Part shown: one piece after another, positions 36,345 through 64,000 of the stretch | Layout of the letters: the number at the start of each line of letters is the position of its first letter | Position numbering within the stretch: position 1 is the first letter of the stretch | Assembly: GCA_964016885.1 (NCBI GenBank) | Contig: OZ024740.1 | Location: 204,173,929-204,237,928 of the forward strand | Source: Eledone cirrhosa | Lineage: Eukaryota; Mollusca; Cephalopoda; Octopoda; Eledonidae | DNA: 64,000 nucleotides | Direction of reading: 5' to 3' | Notes under the pieces: model-generated | Database searches by the model: none | Told to the model about the DNA's origin: nothing | Seen by the model: the letters and a program-made list of their open reading frames with translations, nothing else | Program-made: the position numbers and the translations under genes

Positions 36345-36536
36345 CATAATAATAATTGTTTCTACTTTTGGCACAAGACCAGCAATTACCCCAGTGCATT
36401 ACTGGTACTTTATTTTATCAACCCCGTATGGATGAAAGGCAAAGTTAACCTCGACGGGATTTGAAATCAGAACGTAAAGGGTCATAAGTCTATGCTGCAA
36501 AGCAGTGTCTGACGCTCTACCGATTCTGCCAAATTG
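36345..36536 (-). mobile_element. tRNA-derived SINE, cephalopod type (minus strand)
   Basis: Full-length reverse-complement copy: TTTCTACTTTTGGCACAAG, CTGGTACTTTATTTTATC, GGCAAAGTTAACCTCGACGG, GATTTGAAATCAG, CTCTACCGATTCTGCC. AAT repeats mark the tail on the left. Confidence 0.85.
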
Positions 36537-36624
36537 GCAATAACAATAGCAATAATAATTATGATTGTAATTCTTTAACAAAGGTGAAGCATGTTACGTG
36601 TGCATGGGTGTTTGTTGGGGGGGG

Positions 36625-38830
36625 GGTAGAATCTATTCAGACGTTCTTTGCATTTTGGAATTAAAATATTTTATTTATTTATTTGTGTTTGATCTATGGC
36701 ATCATCTGGATAATGGTATAATGGAAAGAGCTGAAATTTGGGGGATTTGTTCATTACTCACAAATCTAAATGCTCAGTTAGTGGTATCTGCCTTGTAACG
36801 GGATCTCGCAATTGTTGGCGGTCCATTTTCATTCTCTTTCTGAGGGTGAGTTTGGTTTGCCCTATATAGTCTTCGTTACATCCTTTACATATAATGGCAT
36901 ATATTAGATTTTTTGTTGAACAGGTGAAATGATTTTTTTACAAAAAAATGTTTGTCCTGATTTAAATTTGTACAGTGTCTTCAATGAAGTTAATGCAAGT
37001 TCCACAATTAGGGCCACCACACTTTTTTTACTGTTGGTGTATTTGTGGTGGATAATTTGGCGCTGGAGAGTAGTTTTTTTTTTTTTTTGCAATTTTGGAT
37101 GTATTTTACTTTTGATTATTTTATGTGTTTCGAGTACTATTTTCATTCTTGGGTCTTGTCTCCACAGTGGGATGTTCTTGTAGGTAATGTGGTATGCTTC
37201 TGTATTTCTTGGATTGTGTGTTGAAATATAGAGTAGAGCATTGGATGTATCTAAAATTGTTTTTGTTTTTTGTAATTCTTGAATGTCTATTGCTTTGGCA
37301 CGTTCTATTCCGTTGTCTATTAATAATGATGGATACTATCTTCCGAGTAGAATTTCTTTTAGTTCTTAGAGTCTTTTATTCCGAGTTTCATGATTTGAGA
37401 CAACTGTACAGATTTGTCTTTCTAGATTAACTGGAATATTTGTCTTTGTGTGTTTCGGATGGATTGAGTTGAATAATAAGGATTGTTTAGAATTTGTTGG
37501 TTTGTTGTGAATGTCAGATTCAATCTTTCTGTCTTTTTTATGATTAGAATGTGTAGTAATGGAAGTTAGTTTTGACTATATTCCATTGTGAATTGGGTGT
37601 TATTATTGATACTGTTAATTAGGGTTTTGAATGCATTGAGTTGGTCGAGTGTGTGTGTCATAGAATAAGGCAGTCATCCAAGTAGTGTTTTCAGCCTAGC
37701 AAATATTTGCGGAAATTCAAGTCATATTTTAATTTGGATTGTTCATATATCTGGACTTCCATGTATGTTATGACTAAATTGGCGTAACTTTTGTGCCCAT
37801 TACAGTACCCAATATTTGTTTGAAATTATTGCCATTGAAAGAAAGAAAAATGTTTTCTAGAGTGAATTTTAGTCCCTCGGTGATGAAACCTTTTGTTCTA
37901 TTCTACCTGGGGTGGAATTATGGAATTTTCGAGCCAGAATCCTATTGCCTCTAGTCCGTATTGGTGTGGGATCGTTGTGTAGAAGTTTACTACATCAAAA
38001 GATACAATAATAGTGTCTCTGTTGACGTGTTTAAAAGGTCCAGGTAATCTGTTATAAGGCTTGGTATATATTTCAAAATTGGTTTCAATAATATGTATAT
38101 AAAGTTACTGAGTCTATGCGTTGCACAATTTGGGCCCGCAACAATTGATCTTAATTTACTTAAGGTCATTGGGGTGTTGTAAGTTTATACGGGTTGAAGT
38201 GGAATCTTTACATGCATCGTTAATCATTTTGCTCTTGTGGATCTTCGAAAGTCCGTAAAGATTGCTAGCTTTGCGATCAAAAACAGTTAATCCCATTCTT
38301 TTTCGTGAAGCCTTTTTGATGTTGGTAGATGAGACTGTTTAGTCTGGTCATCGTGGTTGATTGTTGGTAATTTTTTACTTTTTCAAAATAAGTAGTGTCT
38401 TGTAGGAGAGAGGATATAGCATTTTTATAGTTTTCAACATTCATAATGACAATACTTCGCTTATCCGCTTCCTTAATTATGATATCGTTATTGTTCTTCA
38501 ATTTGTGGATAGTTTCCCATTCCTTTCTGCTGGTATCTGATTTAGGTTTAGGGTGTGGTATTTTATTGTATGGGAAAATTGATATGTGGTTGCAAAATTT
38601 GTTCATGCTTTATCCCTACCTTTTGTGTGTTTATAGTTACTTTTATTCCTTAACAAGAAATTCTTCTGTTAGGCGTAATTTTCTACGTGAAATATCGCCC
38701 TGTATCTCATTGAAGTTGGAATATTGTGGTGTTGGAGTGAAGTATTTTACCAATTTTGTTTTACTGTTTCAAAAGATAAATTTAAAATACTTATGGGGAA
38801 ATATTTTGCTTTCTCTCTGAAGTAATATAA
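36625..38830 (-). pseudogene. Penelope-like element with RT and GIY-YIG endonuclease, decayed
   Basis: Minus-strand canonical Penelope-like retroelement. Reading down from 38,790: FTPTPQYSNFNEIQGDISRR and KLRLTEEFLVKE; LKNNNDIIIKEADKRSIVIM (about 38,500); NLYGLSKIHKSKMI (about 38,250); RT motif A VSFDVVNFYTTIP (about 38,000); GTVMGTKV (about 37,800); the catalytic YLDD in HYLDDCLILW (about 37,660). The GIY-YIG nuclease follows: NLIYAIICKGCNEDYIGQTK then LTLRKRMKMDRQQLRDP (about 36,890-36,800), and a terminal FQLFPLYHYPDDAID (about 36,740). Stops and frameshifts occur throughout; only short stretches are open (for example 38,606-38,277). All four diagnostic blocks stand in the normal order. 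GIY-YIG cuts the target and the RT copies the RNA at the exposed end. Not functional. Confidence 0.85.
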
Positions 38831-39527
38831 CTTAGTGGGTAGACCTGAGAAAGTAGCAAAATGTATGTGAGAGTTTGTAAGAGAGTCTCATAAGTGTTCC
38901 TGTAGATAAAGTCAGTTAATTGCATCACTTTTTATCTAGGAATCCTTCACATACACCGAGTCATCAGGCGGCCAATAGAGGAATCTAACTCTAGCTATAG
39001 AATTGAGTGGCAGTTTGGGAAATTAGCTATCTTGAATCAAACACGAGCTGCCTTTTGGCAATGTATAACATTTGGAAGTCATTGAAAACAGTATAGTAAA
39101 TGAGCAATCATGACGAGAGAGTTATCTATTTAACAATGATGACACTTATGATGACGGGTAGAGGAATCTCTCTGGGGACTATAGCCAGTATCATTAAGTT
39201 CCTGAAGCATATTACAGTTAACTTCTATAGACTTGGCGATCATAGATGTTATTAAGCTATCGAAAAATTTAGATGACTCACGCTAACAATCCGAACAAGG
39301 TCGCCAGATGTTGAATTACATTCCATGCCAGTTTTCAAATGCAATAAGGCTTCGTGGAGGTAAAGAAAAGTGGTTAATTTAATGCTAAACTTTGGAGAAA
39401 AAACATTGTATGTGAGAAGTATCAACCATTTCAATTTATTTACTTAAGTAAACAAAATGTATCGAGGATAATAACTGAACAGCAAGACACCGGTACTTTA
39501 CTCAAGGGCATTAGCAGCTAAGTGAAG
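38831..39527. other. AT-rich spacer, no gene seen
   Basis: No convincing frame, RNA gene or repeat. It lies between the 5' side of the Penelope-like element and the SINE-derived minisatellite. It could hold a non-coding first exon or the promoter of the SRCR gene, but nothing in the sequence proves that. Confidence 0.5.
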
Positions 39528-40965
39528 ACACGCGTAGTTTAGTGATTAAGGTGTTGGATTCACGATCGCAACGTCATAGGTTTGAATTCCAGACCGAGTA
39601 GTTCTTGAGTAAGACACATCTCCTCACGTTGCTCTTGTTCACTCAGCTGAAAGTTAATACCACCTGTAACTAGGAATTAACCATGTGATGGACTGGCGTC
39701 TCGTTCAAACGATAGTCTTATAACATCCGTCACTTGTGGTGGACTGGCGTCTCGTTAAAACGATAGTCTTATAGCATCCGTCACTTGTGGTGGACTGGCG
39801 TCTCGTTCAAACGATAGTCTTATAGCGTCCGTCACTTGTGATGGACTGGCGTCTCGTTCAAACGATAGTCTTATAGCATCCGTCACTTGTGGTGGACTGG
39901 CGTCTCGTTCAAACGATAGTCTTATAGCATCCGTCACTTGTGGTGGACTGGCGTCTCGTTCAAACGATAGTCTTATAGCATCCGTCACTTGTGGTGGACT
40001 GGCGTCTCGTTCAAACGATAGTCTTATAGCATCCGTCACTTGTGGTGGACTGGCGTCTCGTTCAAACGATAGTCTTATAGCATCCGTCACTTGTGGTGGA
40101 CTGGCGTCTCGTTCAAACGATAGTCTTATAGCGTCCGTCACTTGTGATGGACTGGCGCCTCGTTCAAACGAGTCTTATAGCATCCGTCACTTGTGATGGA
40201 CTGGCGTCTCGTTCAAACCATAGCCTTATAGTATCCGTCACTTGTGATGGACTGGCGTCTCGTTAAAACGATAGCCTTATAGTATCCGTCTCTTGTGATG
40301 GACTGGCGTCTCGTTCAAACGATAGTCTTATAGCATCCGTCACTTGTGGTGGACTGGCGTCTCGTTCAAACGATAGTCTTATAGCATCCGTCACTTGTGG
40401 TGGACTGGCGTCTCGTTCAAACGATAGTCTTATAGCATCCGTCACTTGTGGTGGACTGGCGTCTCGTTCAAACGATAGTCTTATAGCATCCGTCACTTGT
40501 GGTGGACTGGCGTCTCGTTCAAACGATAGTCTTATAGCATCCGTCACTTGTGGTGGACTGGCGTCTCGTTCAAACGATAGTCTTATAGCGTCCGTCACTT
40601 GTGATGGACTGGCGTCTCGTTCAAACGAGTCTTATAGTATCCGTCACTTGTGATGGACTGGCGTCTCGTTAAAACGATAGCCTTATAGTATCCGTCTCTT
40701 GTGATGGACTGGCGTCTCGTTCAAACGAGTCTTATAGCATCCGTCACTTGTGATGGACTGGCGTCTCGTTCAAACCATAGCCTTATAGTATCCGTCACTT
40801 GTGATGGACTGGCGTCTCATTAAAACGATAGCCTTATAGTATCCGTCTCTTGTGATGGACTGGCGCCTCGTTCAAACGATAGTCTTATAGCATCCGTCGC
40901 TTGAAACCAATGAAACCCAGATGAGTAGCTACTTGATGAGTTACTCGGCTTGGAGCATATTTGAA
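39528..40965 (+). mobile_element. tRNA-derived SINE (second family) expanded from within
   Basis: The head at 39,528-39,665 has a tRNA-like shape: GCGTAGTTTAGTGATTAAGG, GATCGCAACG, a B-box-like GGTTTGAATTCC, and then CTTGAGTAAGACACATCTCC and GTTCACTCAGCTG, a tRNA-derived SINE body. The end at about 40,905-40,965 (AAACCCAGATGAGTAGC, GTTACTCGGCTTGGAGC) looks like the 3' part of the same element. Between them 1.24 kb of 51-bp repeats replaces what should be one copy of GATGGACTGGCGTCTCG. Confidence 0.7.
39668..40903. repeat. 51-bp minisatellite (about 24 copies) inside a SINE
   Basis: The unit contains CTTATAGCATCCGTCACTTG, TGGTGGACTGGCG and TCTCGTTCAAACGATAG. The period is 51 bp, with some 47-bp units lacking ATAG. 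Since 51 is a multiple of three, the minus strand stays open for 128 codons (40,141-39,755) and 111 codons (40,598-40,263), reading a 17-residue repeat VTDAIRLSFERDASPPQ. There is no start context, domain or non-repeat protein around it, so this is treated as non-coding. Confidence 0.93.
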
Positions 40966-41466
40966 CTTAACTTAATTAGTAGATATGTGGAATGAACTGA
41001 TCACAATGTGAAATCAAAATCTAGCAGCAAATTCTCATTACTGAAAGCTGATAATTTACTGCAGGAGAATGTTCACACCACAGGAATGTATTCACAGTAA
41101 AGTAATCACAGCTCTCTAAAGAAAAACTGTAATTTTCTATTTGAGACACCAAATAGTAATTATGATAAATTCCCTCATTGATTTACATTTTTCAAAACCC
41201 TAAAGTTCACTTGATCAATGTGTTCTGACCTGATGTATATATTTCACAGACACACGTTCTCGCACTAAATATTACCAAGACCATATTTGGTGCGCACCGT
41301 AGAAAACTATCAACTTTTAGACTGTTTTAAGAAACTTTTGTAATAATGCGATTTGCCGTTATAACCATAGATAATACGATGTTGAGTGAGCTGAACCTAA
41401 TAATATTATCCCCATATTCCGCGAAATTATAAAATACGTAATATTTTCTTACATTTATTTTATTAG
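40966..41466. other. AT-rich spacer or intron upstream of the signal-peptide exon
   Basis: No gene or repeat recognised. It ends in a pyrimidine-rich tract and TATTAG, the acceptor of the exon at 41,467. Because that exon begins in the middle of a codon, this stretch is probably intron. Confidence 0.5.
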
Positions 41467-61795
<20,329 letters not shown>

Positions 61796-61816
61796 GTGAT
61801 AAAAATTTCCTTCATA

Positions 61817-62034
61817 ATAATAGTTTCTGACATAGGCACAAGGCCAGCAATTTTGAGGGAGGGCCACGTCGATTCAATCAACACCAGTACTTCACTGGTA
61901 CTTTATTTTATTGATCTCGAAAGGGTGAAAGGTAAAGCTGACCTCAGCGGGATTTGAACTCAGAAGGTAAAGAGTCGTAAGCAAATACTAGGAAGCATTT
62001 TGTCCGATGCTCTAACGATTCCGCCAATCCATCA
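61817..62034 (-). mobile_element. tRNA-derived SINE, cephalopod type (minus strand)
   Basis: CATAGGCACAAGGCCAGC, CTGGTACTTTATTTTATTG, GATTTGAACTCAGAAGG, GATGCTCTAACGATTCCGCC. It carries an insertion relative to the other copies (GAGGGAGGGCCACGTCG ... ATTCAATCAACACCAG), so it represents a longer subfamily. Confidence 0.85.
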
Positions 62035-62129
62035 CCTTCCTTTCCTTCATAATAACACACTCAAGTTGTAAGCTATATAATCACCCATAAATGATGTGGA
62101 TGCAAAATATAAAAACGTTTATCTAAACA

Positions 62130-62215
62130 TATGCAGAGTTCAAATCCCGCCGTCACCAACTTTGCTTTTGATACTTTTGGGGTCGAAAATTAAAGTAACA
62201 GTCAAGTACAGAGGT
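62130..62215 (+). mobile_element. SINE fragment
   Basis: AGAGTTCAAATCCCGCCG, CAACTTTGCTTTTGATAC, GGGGTCGAAAATTAAAG: the body without its head, followed by a CT tract. Confidence 0.7.
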
Positions 62216-62225
62216 CAATTCTTCG

Positions 62226-62228
<3 letters not shown>

Positions 62229-62318
<90 letters not shown>

Positions 62319-62325
62319 CTTCTAT
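62229..62325 (+). repeat. (CT)n and (CTAT)n microsatellite
   Basis: About 36 CT repeats and several CTAT repeats. Confidence 0.97.
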
Positions 62326-62344
62326 ATATATTCTTAGTTCTTAG

Positions 62345-62637
62345 GTTCTTCCGCGCCCTTCAACACATCGAGCAGTAAGTACTCGCCAACGATCACGATC
62401 AGCGGCGGATTTTTCGCGTCCGTGCCAAGTGATGTTGGCTACCATCAGGTCTTTTTGGAACGTTCGTCGCCAGGTGATCCTGGGATAACCCGCTTCCGTT
62501 TGCCCCCAGGTAGAGTCCTGTTCATCGGTGTTTTCGAGTGTCATTTGTTGGGCAAGCGCAGAATATCCTCTGCAACGTCCACGACTCGGCTCTCCATAGG
62601 ATTTCCTCCTTTCGCACTCGGTCGTGCCAAGACACAC
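62345..62637 (-). pseudogene. LINE C-terminal scrap (minus strand)
   Basis: Open for 98 codons from 62,637 with GYPRITWRRTFQKDLMVANI then TWHGREKSAADRDRWRVLTA, RCVEGRG. The WRRTFxxDL ... AADRxxWRxLxARC pattern ends many LINE polyproteins of RTE/Jockey type. No RT core is present. The fragment abuts an AT tract. Confidence 0.6.
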
Positions 62638-62638
62638 A

Positions 62639-62640
<2 letters not shown>

Positions 62641-62698
<58 letters not shown>
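62641..62698 (+). repeat. (AT)n microsatellite
   Basis: About 28 AT repeats. Confidence 0.97.
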
Positions 62699-62703
<5 letters not shown>

Positions 62704-63305
62704 TTGGAGCTCTGAAATAGCAATATATATATATGGATGTATATATAATGTATTTTGCAATACACTTTATGCTTAATTAAAAGCATTTTGAAGACCGTAA
62801 GCTATTGTTTTAAAGTAGTGACAAATTCACTCACTTTAATCTCAGCAAACAGGGGAGATAAGCCGACAAGACTTGTTTCGCTTTGGTTGAAGCTTATCAA
62901 GGCCAACTACCCCACCCGTCTACTGAGATCATTGATGTTATATTCTTATAGAAATCTAGTAAATAATCAGGAGCTGATTATGCAGAGCGGTTGTTGGTCA
63001 GGCAGAAATTAAAAATTAGAATTGGAGCTCTGAAATAGCAATGACCAACAACCGCTCTGCATAATCAGCTCCTGATTATTTACTAGATTTCTATAAGAAT
63101 ATAACATCAATGATCTCAGTAGACGGGTGGGGTAGTTGGCCTTGATAAGCTTCAACCAAAGCGAAACAAGTCTTGTCGGCTTATCTCCCCTGTTTGCTGA
63201 GATCAAAGTGAGTGAATTTGTCACTACTTTAAAACAATAGCTTACGGTCTTCAAAATGCTTTTAATTAAGCATAAAGTGTATTGCAAAATACATTATATA
63301 TACAT

Positions 63306-63318
<13 letters not shown>
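62698..63318. repeat. Almost perfect 277-bp inverted repeat (long hairpin)
   Basis: Left arm 62,724-63,000 and right arm 63,042-63,318 are reverse complements with one difference seen (TTTAATCTC on the left against TTTGATCTC). The 41-base spacer holds a copy (63,016-63,041) of the 26 bases just before the left arm (62,698-62,723, TTAGAATTGGAGCTCTGAAA ...), giving the order R, arm, 15 bases, R, inverted arm. Both strands therefore read the same 82-residue frame (62,755 plus; 63,287 minus), with no recognisable domain; I do not call it a gene. AT tracts flank both outer ends. Confidence 0.95.
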
Positions 63319-63344
<26 letters not shown>

Positions 63345-63347
<3 letters not shown>

Positions 63348-64000
63348 TAGTATAAGTTTGGTAGACATATACAAGAATAAGAGCACTCAGTCCATAGGAC
63401 GAATTAAGTATAATTAGTTACAACAGTAACATATACAGGTATTTAAGTTTCGTTTGGTTATACACCCCAACTCATTCAGTCTCTTATATAAAATAAAAAT
63501 GGTTACCTCCACTGGTTCATTTGAGGTTTTTATAAAAATACACGAGAGTTCTTCAAGGGCAGGTAATTTCGAATTTACCTATTAATTAAAAAAATATTTT
63601 AGATAATATAAAGGCAAGTAACTATCGAAAAAACTTCAAAGGAGGAGTGGGGCTTGTGCAAAATTAGCAATTCAAAAAAATTAAATTCCTTGAAATTAAA
63701 ATCAGTTAATCTGATATATACCATTTTCTCAGAATGAATTTCGCTTCGTGTGGACAGCGACTAAAACTGTCGAGGTAGGTATTTAAACAGTTTCTCTGAA
63801 GCCAGTTGCCAGAGTATATTCCACTTTTCCATGTTACATAGCCTGCCAATCGCTGTCCACATGAAGTGAAATTCATTTTTTGTTTGTGTAGCATGTATAT
63901 TATTAGCCAATGTTTTGTTACATATATGACTATACTGTGCAATGCTTTTTCTAGTTTTAAACAGTAGACAGTGATTTGAGGGAAAGTTGACTGCTATTTC
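63345..64000. other. AT-rich sequence, no gene seen
   Basis: No supported exon. It contains a 27-bp imperfect inverted repeat, GAATTTCGCTTCGTGTGGAC (63,732-63,760) against GTCCACATGAAGTGAAATTC (63,851-63,878), with two mismatches and a spacer of about 90 bases. It may be the two ends of a small element. Confidence 0.5.

Noticed and set aside
39755..40598. Minus-strand frames of 128 and 111 codons encoding a 17-residue repeat
   Set aside because: The open frame follows from a 51-bp repeat unit without stops. It begins and ends inside the repeat and is derived from SINE sequence. Kept as a finding about the repeat, not as a gene.
62755..63287. 82-residue frame present on both arms of the long inverted repeat
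   Set aside because: Identical because the arms are reverse complements. There is no recognisable domain, and the one difference between the arms is synonymous, which is uninformative with a single change.

Overview
The window looks like nuclear DNA of a cephalopod mollusc, most likely an octopus. The main reason is a short interspersed element that recurs about nine times: a tRNA-like head with a B-box-type GTTCAAATC, a body reading GAGTTCAAATCCCGCC / TCGATAAAATAAAGTACCAG / CTGGCCTTGTGCC, and a TTA or ATT tail. This matches the tRNA-derived SINEs known from octopus and squid. Other support comes from AT-rich introns with GT-AG splice sites, many GT, AT and CATA microsatellites, and two kinds of Penelope-like retroelement. 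No bacterial features are present.

Layout. (1) 1-24,605 is one continuous satellite array with an 88-bp monomer. It has nested higher-order structure: an 11-monomer repeat at the left, a 5-monomer triplication near 2.6-3.9 kb, and blocks of 4.66-4.92 kb between 11.6 and 21.2 kb. It decays over 24.6-24.87 kb. All short open frames inside it are repeat artefacts. (2) 25.3-36.5 kb is a nest of transposons: a hAT-like MITE; a 5'-truncated LINE (copy A); a nearly full-length but broken LINE of the same family (copy B: CCHC ORF1, AP-endonuclease, reverse transcriptase, C-terminal zinc knuckle); SINEs; an intact C-terminal ORF of a restriction-like-endonuclease LINE inside a TACA microsatellite; and RTE-like scraps. 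(3) 36.6-38.8 kb is a canonical Penelope-like element (PLE) on the minus strand. (4) 39.5-40.96 kb is a SINE whose interior has expanded into a 51-bp minisatellite. (5) 41.5-61.8 kb holds the only host gene I can support: a plus-strand gene for a secreted scavenger receptor cysteine-rich (SRCR) protein. Five exons are visible (a signal-peptide exon and two SRCR domains of two exons each), and all splice phases agree. Its 15.7-kb second intron contains a second, divergent PLE flanked by 1-kb inverted arms that carry hammerhead-like motifs, a CA-rich minisatellite, and a divergent minus-strand LINE (copy C). (6) 62-64 kb holds LINE and SINE scraps and a 277-bp inverted repeat that is almost perfect.

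Apart from the SRCR gene, the coding content is retroelement remains carrying frameshifts, stops, inversions or truncations. The restriction-like-endonuclease ORF at 33.05-33.72 kb is the only long transposon frame without a break. Points most worth a second look: the satellite's higher-order structure; hammerhead-like motifs conserved on both PLE arms; a compensated 5' hairpin shared by the two LINE lineages; loss of one SRCR disulfide as a pair; the SINE-derived minisatellite; and the 277-bp inverted repeat. Nothing was searched or folded computationally. Family names rest on motifs read by eye.
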